Shown here: positions 34,252 through 46,814 of the stretch, piece after piece
How positions within the stretch are numbered: position 1 is the stretch's first letter
Layout of the letters: each line of letters opens with the position of its first letter
NCBI RefSeq assembly: GCF_024679095.1
Contig: NC_066549.1
Span: forward strand, 6,056,920 to 6,120,919
Length of the DNA stretch: 64,000 nt
Source: Eriocheir sinensis
Taxonomy: Eukaryota > Arthropoda > Malacostraca > Decapoda > Varunidae
Direction: 5' to 3'
Program-made: the position numbers and the translations under genes
The notes under the pieces: generated by a model
Database searches by the model: none
The model's input: the letters and a program-made list of their open reading frames with translations, nothing else
Told to the model about the DNA's origin: nothing

Positions 34252-34620
34252 GTTACTTGAATTCGTGAATGAAAAGACCGGGTACATGACAATCTTGTGT
34301 ACTCGGTCTTTGTGTTAGTGAAATCAATAAAGAAATAATAAGGATAATAATAAAAACGTTCTTTATAGTAGTGGGTGAATTAACAGCGAGTATGGCAGTC
34401 TTGTGAACTCAATCTTTGTGTTAGTGAAATCATTAAAAAATAATAATAATAATAATAAAAACGTTCTTTATTGTAGTGGGTGAATTAACAGCGAGTATGG
34501 CAGTCTTGTGAACTCAGTCTTGGTGTTAGTTTAAATAGTAATAATATTGATGATAGTAATAAAAATGTTACGTAAGGCTGCGAATGAAAAGAGAGTCTTC
34601 AATGATAATTATAATGATGA
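34000..34620. repeat. ~110-bp tandem repeat with variable AAT core
   Basis: Five to six units are marked by 'cagtcttgtgaactcaatct' variants (about 34012, 34121, 34288, 34396, 34500), then gtttgtgttagtgaaatca-type sequence, an AAT tract, and aaaacgttctttatagtagt. In most units the AAT tract is 3-8 triplets. In one unit it has expanded to about 30 (34160-34251). Confidence 0.92.
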
Positions 34621-34727
34621 AAAGTTGAAGAAAATGTTACTTATTTCTCGAGAGAGCGCAAACCTATCAAAGAATGCATTAGCGCTAGACGATGGAAAAA
34701 AAAAAAAAAACTTCCCAAACTGTAAGT
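34617..34727. repeat. terminal unit of the 34-kb repeat family
   Basis: Repeats the 33486-33605 block (caaagaatgcattagcgcta, gacgatggaaaaaa). The A-run here is longer. Confidence 0.88.
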
Positions 34728-34894
34728 ACTCCAGTCCATTACCACACCCCTGTCAAGACCGTAGAAAAGAAAGTGAAAGAGAGAGAAAAAAAGGGTCTCA
34801 CGCTGCCACTTAAGTAGACCGCGTGGGAGCTAATGGCAGAGGAGATGAGGGAAGGATTACAAAGAGGGAGATAGGGGAAAAAAAGAGGCCGGAA

Positions 34895-34930
34895 CCCCCC
34901 CCCCCCCCCCACACACACACACGCACACAC
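34895..34930. repeat. (C)n(CA)n run
   Basis: A C homopolymer of about 15 bases followed by a CA run. Sequencing length may be unreliable here. Confidence 0.9.
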
Positions 34931-35099
34931 CAGTTCCATTAGAGGGGAGGAAGGGCGCCAGCGTACAAAGAGGGCGACGAATGGTGTGGTGCTTTGAGTG
35001 ACGAAAAAAAAAAAAAAAAAAAAAAATCAAAAGTGCTCCTCCGCCGCCGCATTGCTGAGGGTGGAGAGATAATGAGGTTGATGATTAAAGAGGTACTGT

Positions 35100-36950
35100 G
35101 CATATACGCCTCGACAAACAGACGCCGGGCATCCCTCGTGACAGTGTTAACCTTTCCACTTTATACCGCCTTTTTGTTTTCATTAGAGGAGGAGGCGAAG
35201 GGTCAAAAGAAAAAAAAAGATTAACAAGTAGATAAAAAAGAAAAGAAAATAAGAGAAAAGACAAACAGACTCTAAGCATTCCTCGTGACAGTGTTAATCT
35301 TCCCGCTTTATACCGCCTTTTCGTTTTCATTAGAGGAGGAGGCGAAGGGTCAAAAGAAAAAAAAAGATTAACAAGTAGATAAAAAATAAAAGAAAATAAG
35401 AGAAAAGACAAACAGACTCTAAGCATTCCTTGTGACAGTATTAACCTTCCCGCTTTATACCGCCTTTTCGTTTTCATTAGAGGAGAAGGCGAAGGGTCAA
35501 AAGAAAAAATAGATAAAAAAAAAAAAAGAAAAACAGACTCGGTGCATCCCCTCGTGACAGTGTTAATCTCCCCCACTTTATACCGCCTTTTAAAAAAAAG
35601 ATTAACAAGTAGATAAAAAAAAGAAAATAAGAGAAAAGACAAACAGACTCTAAGCATTCCTCGTGACAGTGTTAACCTTCCCGCTTTATACCGCCTTTTC
35701 GTTTTCATTAGAGGAGGAGGCAAAAGGTAAAAAAAAGAATAACAAGCAGAAAAAAAGGAAAATAAGAGAAAAGACAAACAGACTCTGAGCATTCCTTGTG
35801 ACAGTGTTGACATCCACGACCGTCCTTTTGTTTTCAGAAGAAGAAGCAAAGGAAAATAAGATAATAAACAGATAAAAGACGAGAATAATGAGGGTAATTA
35901 TAAAAGAGCATACAGGCCAAGACAAACAGACTCTGAGCTCCCATTGCGATAGTGTTGACCTCCAAGACTGTTTTTTTTTTTTTTTTGAAGAGAGGAAGAA
36001 AAAGTTAACAAAGGAAATGAAGTTAATAAATACCTAAAAAAATGAGAATAAAGAGGATAATGATTAAAGGGCATACAGGGAAGGAAAAATAGAGTCTGAG
36101 CCTCCACGACCGTCATTTTTTTTTTCAAGAGAGGAAGAAAAAGTTAACAAAGGAAAATAAGTTAATAAATGCCTGGAAAAATGAGAATAAAGAGGATAAT
36201 GATTAAAGGGCATACAGGGGAGGAAAAATAGAGATTCTGAGCCTCCCTTGTGACAGAGTTAACATCCACGACCGTTTTTTTTTTCCAAGAGAGGAGGCAA
36301 AAGGAAGAAATGAAAATAGGTTAATAAATGCCTAAGAAAAATGAGAATGAAGAGGATAATGATTAAAGGGCATATAGGGGAGGAAAAATAGAGATTGAGC
36401 TTCCCTTGTGACAGAGTTAACATCCACGACCGGTTTTTTTTTCAAGAGAGGAGAAAACAGGTAAAAAAGGAAAATAGGTTAATAAATGCCTAAAAAAATG
36501 AGAATAAAGAGGATAATGATTAAAGAGCAAACAGGGGAGGAAAAATAGATTCTGAGCATCCCTTGTGACAGAGTTAACATCCACGACTGTTTTTTTCAAG
36601 AGAGGAGAAAACAGGTAAAAAAGGAAAATAAGTTAATAAATGCGTCAAAAAATTATAATAAAGAGGATAATGATTAAAGAGCAAACAGGGGAGGAAAAAT
36701 AGAGAGTCTGACCTTCCCTTGTGACAGAGTTAACCTCCACTATACACCGCCTTTTTTGTTTCACTGTAGACGAGGCAAAAGGGCAAGAAGAAAATAACAT
36801 AATACATAGATAAAAAGCGAGAATAGAGAGGATAATGATTTAAGAGCTTACAGACTCTGGGCGTTCCTTGTGACGGTGCTGACCTCTTCGACCGTCTTTT
36901 GTTTTCAGTGCAGGAGGCAGTTATGGGCAAAAATAAAAATAAGAATAGCT
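35100..36950. repeat. ~110-160-bp irregular tandem array (about 13 units)
   Basis: Units are marked by 'cattcctcgtgacagtgtta' variants at about 35130, 35277, 35424, 35545, 35655, 35790, 35940, then more diverged 'cccttgtgacagagttaac' at 36245, 36400, 36558, 36713 and 36862. Each also carries ccgccttttcgttttcatta or a T-run with aagagaggag, and an A-rich distal half. The first units are 147 bp and nearly identical. Later units form a distinct subfamily. Confidence 0.92.
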
Positions 36951-37283
36951 AAAAAAAGTATAATAAAAGCATAGTAAAAATAAGTATAGATAAAATAATG
37001 AAAAAATGGGTACCAAATCACTGCTCCCCCAAAAGTGAACAATAGAAGATTGGAATTAAAAGTGAAAAAAGGAGATAATTAAAGCAAAAATGTAAAAAAT
37101 AAAAATAAGTAAGATAAAAAAATGAAGAAGTAAAAATAATGGTCTTAATAATCCTTTCGTCTACTCTTCAATCAATTCTCTCCTTTTCTTTAGTCTCTGT
37201 CGCATCTTCTACAAGTTTACTATATACAGGGGAACCACTTTTTCTTTACTACTTCCTCTGCTGTTACCACTTATTATTATTGC

Positions 37284-38226
37284 GTCTTTCTTTTGGTAGC
37301 AGCGAGAAGGAAGGAGAGCGAGAGGAGAGGAAGTGTGAGTGAAGGTCTAATCTAGTTCATCAAAAATATACGAAACACTAAAAATTGGCTCATTAAAAAC
37401 AAAACCTTGAACTATTGAGTCTTTCTTTTGGTAGCAGCGAGAAGGAAGGAGAGCGAGAGGAGAATAAGTGTGAGTGAAGGTCTAATCTAGTTCATCAAAA
37501 ATATACGAAACACTAAAAATTGGCTCATTAAAAAACAAAACCTTGAACTATTGAGTCTTTCTTTTGGTAGCAGCGAGAAGGAAGGAGAGCGAGAGGAGAG
37601 GAAGTGTGAGTGAAGGTCTAATCTAGTTCATCAAAAATATACGAAACACTAAAAATTGGCTCATTAAAAACAAAACCTTGAACTATTGAGTCTTTCTTTT
37701 GGTAGCAGCGAGAAGGAAGGAGAGCGAGAAGAGAGGAAGTGTGAAGGTCTAATCTAGTTCATCAAAAATATACGAAACACTAAAAATTGGCTCATTAAAA
37801 ACAAAACCTTGAACTATTGAGTCTTTCTTTTGGTAGCAGCGAGAAGGTAGGAGAGCGAGAGGAGAGGAAGTGTGAATGAAGGTCTAATCTAGTTCATCAA
37901 AAATATACGAAACACTAAAAATTGGCTCATAATAACAAAACCATGAACTATTGAGTCTTTCTTTTGGTAGCAGCGAGAAGGAAGGAGAGCGAGAGGAGAG
38001 GAAGTGTGAATGAAGGTCTAATCTAGTTCATCAAAAATATACGAAACACTAAAAATTGGCTCATTAAAAAACAAAACCTTGAACTATTGAGTCTTTCTTT
38101 TGGTAGCAGCGAGAAGGAAGGAGAGCGAGAGGAGAGGGAGTGTTAGTGAAGGTCTAATCTAGTTCATCAAAAATATACGAAACACTAAAAATTGGCTCAT
38201 TAAAAAACAAAACCATGAACTATTGA
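37284..38226. repeat. ~135-bp minisatellite (7 copies)
   Basis: Units start with gtctttcttttggtagcagc at 37284, 37419, 37555, 37690, 37821, 37955 and 38091, and contain aaggtctaatctagttcatc and ctaaaaattggctcattaaa. They are nearly identical, so expansion is recent. Diverged single copies appear at about 39600, 39740 and 39899, showing that the array lies in an older field of the same repeat. Confidence 0.96.
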
Positions 38227-38499
38227 GGTAATATTCGAGGTATACACAGACGAGTGAAAACGGATCACGGTGAACATGTTCCCTTTAAAGACATTATCAA
38301 CGGACATTAAAAACAAAATAAACGACAAAGAAACGAACTCTCCAGGTAATATTTCACCTAAACCCATGAAAGTGAAGATATTCCTTTGAAGACATTACCA
38401 ACACCGAATATCCTGTATGAGCTCAGAGAGGTTTGTGGCGAGCGTTCTCTTTCATCCCAACATGTCTTAAAGAGCGTAGGCGAGGGAGCCACACATACT

Positions 38500-39345
38500 C
38501 GGTCAAAGAGGGAAGCGAAAGGATGAACGTAGATGTGAAGGAAGAAACGAAGGCAGAGGAAAATCTTAGAGGAGAGTGAAAGAGAGAAGCAAAAAAGGAT
38601 CAACGTAAATATGAAGCCAGAATCAAAAGAAAAAATGAAGGAAAATGGAAGACAGAAGGAAAAGAAACTACGAAAATGTGAAGGGAGAAACAAAGGCAAA
38701 GGAGAATCTTAGAGGAGAGTGAAAGAGAGAAGCAAAAAAAGATCAACGTAAATATGAAGCCAGAATCAAAAGAAAAAATGAAGGAAAATGGAAGAGAGAA
38801 GGAAAAGAAACTACGAAACTGTGAAGGGAGAAACAAAGGCAAAGGAGAATCTTAGAGGAGAGTGAAAGAGAGAAGCAAAAAAGGATCAACGTAAATATGA
38901 AGCCAGAATCAAAAGAAAAAATGAAGGAAAATGGAAGACAGAAGGAAAAGACTCTACGAAAATGTGAAGGGAGAAACAAAGGCAGAGCAGAATCTTAGAG
39001 GAGAGTGAAAGAGAGAAGCAAAAAAAGATCAACGTAAATATGAAGCCAGAATCAAAAGAAAAAATGAAGGAAAGTGGAAGAGGGAAGGAAAAGACAATAC
39101 GAAAATATGAAAGAAGAAACAAGGGGAAAAGTAAAGGAGAGTGGAGGATAGATAAGCAAAATGATCAACGCAAATAAACGTAGAGGAAAAAACAAAAGAA
39201 AGACGAAACTAAAAGGAAAGTGAAAGAGAGAAACATAAAGAAGAAACAGAGGCAAAAAATAAAGGAGAGTGAAAGAGCGATAAGCAAAACGATCAACGTA
39301 AATAAATGTGGAGCTTATAACAAAGGCAAAAATAAAGGAGAGAGG
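38500..39345. repeat. 143-bp minisatellite
   Basis: Units of exactly 143 bp (starts about 38557, 38700, 38843, 38986) with agagaagcaaaaaaggatca, acgtaaatatgaagccagaa and tcaaaagaaaaaatgaagga. Copies past 39120 are diverged. It abuts a different array upstream, and the minus-strand Phe/Ser frames repeat every 143 bp, ending at a stop in each unit. Confidence 0.95.
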
Positions 39346-40070
39346 ATTTCCGAGTTCCGGGTAAAGGATGCTTGCGAGGAGCGGTGAGATGAGGAAAGGC
39401 GGGATGCTGATGCTGCTTGGAGGAGATAAGAAAGATCCCGAGATGAAATTCCTCCTCTCTCGGGCAAAAGTGATGGTTTGGTAATACGAGAGAAAGGGAA
39501 AGTGAGCGAGAGGAGAGGAAGAGAAAGTGAAGGTCAATATGAAAACTGGAGTCCCATTTTCTTTACTGGTTCATCTGATTTTACTATTACCGTTTATTAT
39601 TAGGTCTTTCTTTTTTGGGGGGGTAACTATAAGGAAGGAGAACGAGAGGAGGGAAAATGTGTGGCAAGGTCAATCTAATAACTCCACTTTTTATTTCTTT
39701 ACTATTTCGCCTGCTTTTACTATTACCGTTTATTATTAGGTCACTTTTTTGGGGGGTAACTATAAGGAAGTAGGGCGAGAGGAGTGGATATGTGAGTAAC
39801 GGTCAGGCTAATATCTCCACTTTTTATTTCTTTACTATATCGTCTGCTCGTACCACTTTTTCTTTACTATCTCTTCGGCTGTTACCACTTATTGTTATTG
39901 CGTCTTTCTTTGGGTCGCAGCGAGAAGGAAGGAGATCGAGAGGAGAGGAAGTGTGGGTGAAGGTAAATTCAATAAATGTTGCTATTCTTCTTCGTCTGCA
40001 AAAATAGAGAGCGGATTTCCGAGTTCAGAGTAAGAGATGATTGGGAGCGGTGAGGTGGGAAGCTGCTTCT
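39346..40070. repeat. diverged copies of the ~135-bp family and flanking duplication
   Basis: Contains three diverged units (landmarks taggtctttcttttttgg, taggtcacttttttgggg, tgcgtctttctttgggtcgc). It is bounded on both sides by a duplicated block, 'ggatttccgagttc' plus 'gagcggtgaga/gtg', at about 39345 and 40012. The bounding duplication suggests a larger ~670-bp unit. Confidence 0.8.
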
Positions 40071-40074
40071 CCGC

Positions 40075-40358
40075 CTCCATGGTCTTGTGGTTAGCGTGCC
40101 TAGCAACGAGTCCGAGGCCCGGGTTCGAATCCCCACCAGAGCAGTCTCCGTGCAAGTGACCCAGGTGTTCACCCTTCTTTCGGGCTGGTCGATGAATGGG
40201 TACCTGGGGAAACCTGAGGAAGGTAAATTGTGGTAACCTGGATGTCTCACTGGCCCTGTGTCCCGGGGTAATGGATTCTTCCCAGCACAGGCTCAAGGGC
40301 CAATGCGACGAAGATGAGCACCGCAGCCACGCGCAGCTATAGTGTATGCCCTAAACTT
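40075..40358 (+). mobile_element. tRNA-headed SINE (second family), near full length
   Basis: Head with an A-box-like ggtcttgtggttagcgtg (40081-40098) and B box gggttcgaatccc (40121-40133). The body runs through gtgcaagtgacccaggtgtt and tacctggggaaacctgagg. The 3' end is gatgagcaccgcagccacgc and gcagctatagtgtatgccc. Its 3' end also occurs alone at 5.93 kb. The 3' end differs from the 16.75-kb family, so this is a separate SINE family. It is not a functional tRNA gene. Confidence 0.83.
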
Positions 40359-40938
40359 TGTCTCTACCTGTTTACCACTTGTTATGTCTCTCTGTTCCAT
40401 TCTCCTATATTTTTTGTTTTGTGTCTTCCTCCACATTTACAATTGATCTCTTTGTTTCTCCCTTCAGTGGACGATGTTTTGCAACTATAAATATACACGA
40501 ATACCTTTTTACCAATCTCTAAAGTCTAAACAGATAGAATAATGGCGATATAAGTAGCTAAACATACAAAATTAACAGCGATATGACAAGCGAAAAGAGT
40601 TAGCATCATTGAGTTCACAGAGGAGAGGAAGCAGACGAGGACAAGCAGCCAAACGAAGTCAATATCATGTGAGAGGCAACGCGTGGGAGCGAGCAAAGGA
40701 AAGGAAGGTTGCAGAGGAGGAAGGCGGCAAGTGAAAATGCGTATAATGTCTGAAAGGCGGCGGCGGGGAAGGCGTATGAGAGCCGGAATGCATTACCACT
40801 CAAGGGAGCATTTCTCTTACGTCTGAAAGGAAGTCAATGAACCACCTCAGGCCCTCCGTGTGGTGTGTGAGACGTCCACCGCGAGGCGTGAGTGGCGAGA
40901 CTGTGGCCGTGACTGGTGCCGGAACCGAGGACACCTTA
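40359..40938. other. unassigned DNA
   Basis: Mixed composition. Frames at 40615-40803 (-) and 40860-41366 (+) overlap LINE sequence or lack domains. Confidence 0.35.
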
Positions 40939-40939
40939 G

Positions 40940-41103
40940 TTTTTTTTTTATATTTTTTTTTACAACAAAGGAGACAGCTCAAGGGCACACAAAAAAGGAA
41001 ACAATAATAAAACAAAGCCCGCTACTCGCTGCTCCTAAAAAAAAAAAAAAAGAGAGAGAGAATCATGAGGTGGCCGAAAGAGAGGTCAATTTCGGGAGGA
41101 GAG
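40940..41103 (-). mobile_element. LINE 3' end (5'-truncated copy)
   Basis: ttttacaacaaaggagacag, ctcaagggcacacaaaaaag, gcccgctactcgctgctcct, then an A/AG-run, ggtggccgaaagagaggtca and atttcgggaggag. It includes the complement of the last ORF2 codons. A plus-strand copy lies 360 bp downstream, forming a diverging pair. Confidence 0.87.
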
Positions 41104-41454
41104 GCTACACACACTTCCAGGATAATGGTGACCTATGTTTTGGTGAGGAATTATACACGATTACCACGCTTCTTTTCAACTTGGTTCCTCGCCTTTTCTT
41201 TTCTCCTTCTTGCTTAGCTTTTATTAGTCTTTATTATTTGTTCTGTTGGTACAAATTTCCACATGTTCGTGTTCTGATGTGGTATTATGGGTCCAGTTAT
41301 GGTATTCAGATTATAAAATGTGTCGGCAGTCCAGAAGTATATGATAAAATCCACTTCAGATCTTAAAAAAACTATGTAAATCTTTTCCTCGTAGTAGTCT
41401 TGGGGTAGTTATGGAAGCTTTAACATATGATTCTATAGGAACTTTTACATATGA
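41104..41454. other. unassigned DNA between diverging LINE ends
   Basis: Mixed A/T-rich sequence. Nothing recognised. Confidence 0.35.
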
Positions 41455-41602
41455 GGGTATCAGGACACCTCTCCTCCCGAAATTGACCTATCTTTCGGCC
41501 ACTCCTCTGGACTCTTGTTAGGAGCAGTGAGTGGCGGGCTTTTTCTTCATTATTGTTTCTTTTTTTTTTACCCTTGAACTGTCTCCTTTGCAGTCAAAAA
41601 AT
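41455..41602 (+). mobile_element. LINE 3' end (5'-truncated copy)
   Basis: ggtatcaggacacctctcct and cccgaaattga (end of ORF2 with stop), then tttcggccactcctctggac, ggagcagtgagtggcgggc, a T-run, cccttgaactgtctcctttg and an A-tail. It is well conserved. Confidence 0.88.
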
Positions 41603-41747
41603 ATGAGCTTTCCTTCATCTTTGCTTGTTATTTGAGACTTATCACGAACAGCTCTTTTCTATGGAGGGATGTCAGGCGTGGCTATGCGATCACTATTCTT
41701 CTGTTCTTAATTTTTTTTATATACTGAAGAGGTGATAATGGTGATGG

Positions 41748-41857
<110 letters not shown>

Positions 41858-42034
41858 TCCATTCCTCCTCTATTCTACTAATCATTTTTCCTCACCTATA
41901 TTTATTCATTTCCATCTTCACTTCATTCCTACGCTTCTTCTCAAAATTGATTCCCTGTCTCTCCTTATTTTCTTCTTCTTGTTCTTCTTGTTAAATTAGT
42001 GTTACCGTTGTTACAACTTATTATTATTATCATT

Positions 42035-42320
42035 CTTTTTTCTCTTCTTTTTCTTCCTCTTCTTCTTCTTCTTCTTCCTCTTCTTTTTCTTCTTCTTCTT
42101 TTCCTTTCTTTTCTTCCTTTTCTTCTTCTTTTTCTTCTTGTTCTTGTTCTTATTCTTGTTCTTCTCATTCTTCTTCCTCTTCTTTTCCTTCCTCTTCTTC
42201 TTCTTCTTCTTCTTCTTCTTCTATTTCTTCTTCTTCTTCTTCTTCTTCTTCTATTTCTTCTTCTTCTTCTCCTTGTTTTTCTTCTTCTTCCTTTTCTTCT
42301 TGTTCTTCTTATCATTATTA
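42035..42320. repeat. (TTC)n-rich pyrimidine block
   Basis: TTC/TTCC trinucleotide-based low-complexity DNA with several pure TTC runs and two near-identical blocks ending 'ctatttcttcttcttc'. Long Leu/Phe and Arg-rich frames are artefacts. Long pure TTC/GAA runs can form triplex DNA. Confidence 0.95.
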
Positions 42321-42570
42321 TTACTGTCATTAACATCATTACCTTTCCCTCATCAGCACTATACTCTTCCATCGCCTCCGGGACCCCGTGTATCATGTTA
42401 CGTCCCCTCTGCCCTCTCTCCCCGCATCTGGTAAGGCCCGCAGCTAGGGAAGGACGAGGGTGGGGAGCCGAGCGCCCTCCAGCCCCGAAGTATTTACAGC
42501 TCACGCCCTATCAGCGGCGAGGGGTGGCCGGCGAGGGTGTATGCTTTGCACTTGTATTATATGTTTTCAG
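42321..42570. other. G+C-moderate unassigned segment
   Basis: Between the TTC and AAT arrays lies about 200 bp of more complex, CpG-bearing sequence (ccgcatctggtaaggcccgc; ggcgaggggtggccggcg). It contains a consensus-like 5' splice motif (ctggtaagg). An exon is possible but not shown. Confidence 0.3.
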
Positions 42571-42573
42571 TGG

Positions 42574-42604
42574 TAATAATGATAATGATAATAATAACAA
42601 CAAC

Positions 42605-42653
<49 letters not shown>
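42574..42653. repeat. (AAT)n microsatellite
   Basis: AAT array with ACA/GAT variants at the left end. Confidence 0.97.
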
Positions 42654-42654
<1 letters not shown>

Positions 42655-43250
42655 CGATTACGTAATAACAGTAAAATAAGAAGAATAAGAGAAAGAAGAA
42701 AAGAGAAAGTATCGATTGCGAAGTAGCGCAGAAATAAATAGAAGAGGAAAAGGATGAATTGAAGAGGAAAAGGGAGGAAAAGGAAAGAACTGAAGAGGAA
42801 GAAGGACGAAAAGAAATGAACTGAAGAGGAAAAGGAAGGAATAGAGGAAAGGAGGAAAAATGAAGCACTCACAAACTCTACCATCACCACCGAAGAAGAA
42901 CAAGAACAAGGACCAAAAACAACAACTATTATCATCATTTTCATTATCATTATCATCACTATCATTGTTATCATTACTTCTGCCATTATTACCCTCCTCC
43001 TCTCTGAAACAAGGACACCATACCCGTGGCAGAATAAGTAACGTAACATTGATCTTAGTTTGAGAAAGATGAGAAAAGAAAGAAGACGGAAGAGAGGGAC
43101 TTCGGCGAGAGCAATTTGAGACTGAAGACTTGGAGAGGCGTACGAGGAGTCAGGAAATGATGATGGCGGTGTTCAGAGTTCAAAGTTGACAAAAAATTCG
43201 TGTCACACACTTTCAAACGCCCCAACGCAACCGATTATCAACTCTCTACT
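42654..43250. other. unassigned purine-rich and mixed DNA
   Basis: Contains a purine repeat of gaagaggaaaaggaagaa type (42740-42860), a short CATTAT run near 42930-42975, then mixed DNA. No gene recognised. Confidence 0.45.
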
Positions 43251-44029
<779 letters not shown>

Positions 44030-44030
<1 letters not shown>

Positions 44031-44295
44031 TGAGTGAGGGGAAGGGAAGCTCCGGAAAAGTTGAATGTTAGGTTTGAAAGACGAGTGTGTGAACTGATGT
44101 TGATTTTTTTTTTTTTGGGGGGGGGGAACTTAATAAACTTTGATTGCATGATGTCTTGTGCTTGTTGAAGGCGCTGAAGGTGACGGGTTTTTTGCGTGTG
44201 TTTCGACCCCATAAAAATGTGTGTAAGGTGAGTGGTTGCGTTGGTTGCGTGAGGGGAAGGGGAGCTCCGGAAAAGGTGAATGTTCGGTACTAAGG
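44030..44295. repeat. ~218-bp spaced duplication
   Basis: A block reading gtgaggggaagggaagctcc, ggaaaagttgaatgttaggt at about 44035 recurs at about 44252 (gtgaggggaaggggagctcc). Between them lies a G/T homopolymer stretch. Confidence 0.8.
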
Positions 44296-44397
44296 GAAGC
44301 GATGATGGGAAGCCTTGGCCGCTGCACCAAGACGGATCACAGTCGTCCGAACAAACATATGAAAAAACAAACAAATTTCGCAAACAAACACATTGGA

Positions 44398-44605
44398 ATA
44401 AAAAAAAAGGATAGGAATAAAATCGGAGAGGAACACTATCAAACATTAATTTTACGAATAAAAAAAAAAAAAATCCACCAACTATGAATACCAACAGCGA
44501 GAAATAAGATAAGATAGGAATGAAATCGGAGAGGAACACTATCAAACATTTAGGAATACAAACAACAACAACAAGAACAACAACAACAACAACAACAACA
44601 ATGAA
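44398..44605. repeat. local duplication and (ACA)n run
   Basis: The block atcggagaggaacactatca occurs at about 44421 and 44525 with matching flanks (aaggataggaataaa; gataggaatgaa), a spacing of 104 bp. It is followed by an ACA trinucleotide array (44562-44602). Confidence 0.88.
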
Positions 44606-45180
44606 TACGAACAGAAAGAAATAAAGCCGTCGAAACAAACACATAGAAATACAAGCAAAGAAATATGATAAAAAACAGATAGGCATGTGAACAAAGAAAT
44701 AGGAATAGCAACAAACATATGAATCCAAGCACCCAGTAAGGAGTAAAAAACAAACAGATAGTCATACAGAGAGAGCAATACAAACAGACAAATACAGTCG
44801 TCCAAAACTGACCGAAGCAATGGACTGAAGAAGAAGAATTAGGCAAAGGTCAGTGATTCCTAAAACTTATATATTCTGAGTGTGAAGAGTTTCATCGTCC
44901 GAACACAAATTAAGTATACTTGAGACGATTTCGCTGTTCCATATTTGCAGGATTTGTAGCTACGGTAACATCACAATGACCCACCAAGAAAGAAAGGACT
45001 ATATGGTGAAAACTTAATGATTCTAAAATTCCCCTCTTATGAATTCAGGGGGAAAAGTGGTAAAAATATTGAGAACCACGATTTTCCAGGTGAAGAGGGG
45101 TGGGGGTGGGGGGGGGGGGTCATCTATTGCATTGGTGTCACGTATTTTGAATGAGGGGTGTGTGTGTTCCCTTACCGCTG
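44606..45180. other. unassigned DNA
   Basis: A/T-rich DNA with diffuse 'aacaaacagatag/catagaaatacaagc' repetition (44630-44790) and a G-run at 45098-45120. No gene recognised. Confidence 0.4.
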
Positions 45181-45185
45181 AATTA

Positions 45186-46420
45186 ACTGCTCTATATATT
45201 TCCTATCTAAATTGGGTGTTGCATCGTCGTAAAATATATCATCTACGTATTTTCTATTTAAATTGGGTGTTTCATCGCGGTAAAATATATCATCTACGTA
45301 TTGTTTTCAGTAAAGTGGGTGATTCATCGTCGTAAACTATTAGCATCTACGTATTTTCTATCTAAATTGGGTGTTTCATCGCGGTAAAATATATCATCTA
45401 CGTATTTTCTATCTAAATTGGGTGTTTCATCGTCGTAAAATATATCATCTACGTATTTTCTATCTAAATTGGGTGTTTCATCGTCATAAAATATATCATC
45501 AACGTATTTTCTATTTAAATTGCGTGTTTCATCGTCGTAAAGTATATCATCTACGTATTTTCTATTTAAATTGCGTGTTTCATCGTCGTAAAGTATATCA
45601 TCTACGTATTTTCTATCTAAATTGCGTGTTTCATCGTCGTAAAATATATCATCAACGTATTTTCTATCTAAATTGCGTGTTTCATCGTCGTAAAATATAT
45701 CATCAACGTATTTTCTATTTAAACTGCGTGTTTCATCGTCGTAAAATATATCATCAACGTATTTTCTATTTAAATTGCGTGTTTCATCGTCATAAAATAT
45801 ATCATCTACGTATTTTCTATCTAAATTGCGTGTTTCATCGTCGTAAAATATATCATCAACGTATTTTCTATCTAAATTGCGTGTTTCATCGTCATAAAAT
45901 ATATCATCTACGTATTTTCTATTTAAATTGGGTGTTTCATCGCGGTAAAATATATCATCTACGTATTTTCTATTTAAATTGGGTGTTTCATCGTCATAAA
46001 ATATATCATCTACGTATTTTCTATCTAAATTGGGTGTTTCATCGTCGTAAAATATATCATCTACGTATTTTCTATTTAAATTGGGTGTTTCATCGTCGTA
46101 AAATATATCATCTACGTATTTTCTATTTAAATTGGGTGTTTCATCGTCGTAAAATATATCATCTACGTATTTTCTATTTAAATTGGGTGTTTCATCGTCG
46201 TAAAATATATCATCTACGTATTTTCTATTTAAATTGCGTGTTTCATCGTCGTAAAATATATCATCTACGTATTTTCTATGTAAATTGGGTGATTCATCGT
46301 CGTAAAGTATATCATCTACGTATTTTCTATTTAAATTGCGTGTTTCATCGTCGTAAAATATATCATCTACGTATTTTCTATGTAAATTGGGTGTTTCATT
46401 GCCGTAGAGTAAGCCTAAAC
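45186..46420. repeat. 51-bp minisatellite (about 24 copies), stop-free on both strands
   Basis: Unit of 51 bp with the core atcatctacgtattttctat, ttaaattgggtgtttcatcg and tcgtaaaatat. From 45371 the plus-strand frame reads 17-residue repeats FHRRKIYHLRIFYLNWV for 364 codons. The minus strand also has one stop-free frame over the same region, reading IFYDDETPNLNRKYVDD repeats, but with no start codon. Subtypes (W/C, HLR/HQR, RR/RH/RG) are clustered, and units near 46230-46400 alternate as a 102-bp dimer. No signal peptide or known domain is present. I regard it as a minisatellite. Confidence 0.95.
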
Positions 46421-46814
46421 ACTTCTATGTATTTTGTAAGTGAAATGCGTGCTGCGATACCATAGAATAATTATCTATGTACTGTGTGAAGTGTGTGTTT
46501 CATTGCTGTAGAATATACTCCCCTCAATACTAGGATGCGAGAGATGAGCCCTGACAACACCACAGCCTTGATCCCACCGACTTAACGTAATGCTGCCCAC
46601 GCCTTCAGCTCACACACAGCGCCACTGACGTTACACCTGTTCTGGAGATGGTGAGCCGGATGTGTTTTTATCCGCCTTTGTCATCCACGAGAAAGAAATC
46701 GAACACGCCTCGCCTGCAAGTGTGAAAGGGGCTTAAGGCATTCAGGTAAAGGTACGCAAACATATCCTTGAACAGTGATATCCTTTAAGGTATTTTAGGT
46801 GTCACCGAGATTAC
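46421..46814. other. unassigned DNA
   Basis: Decayed end of the 51-bp array (tgcgtgctgcgatacca near 46450), then mixed sequence without features. Confidence 0.4.
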
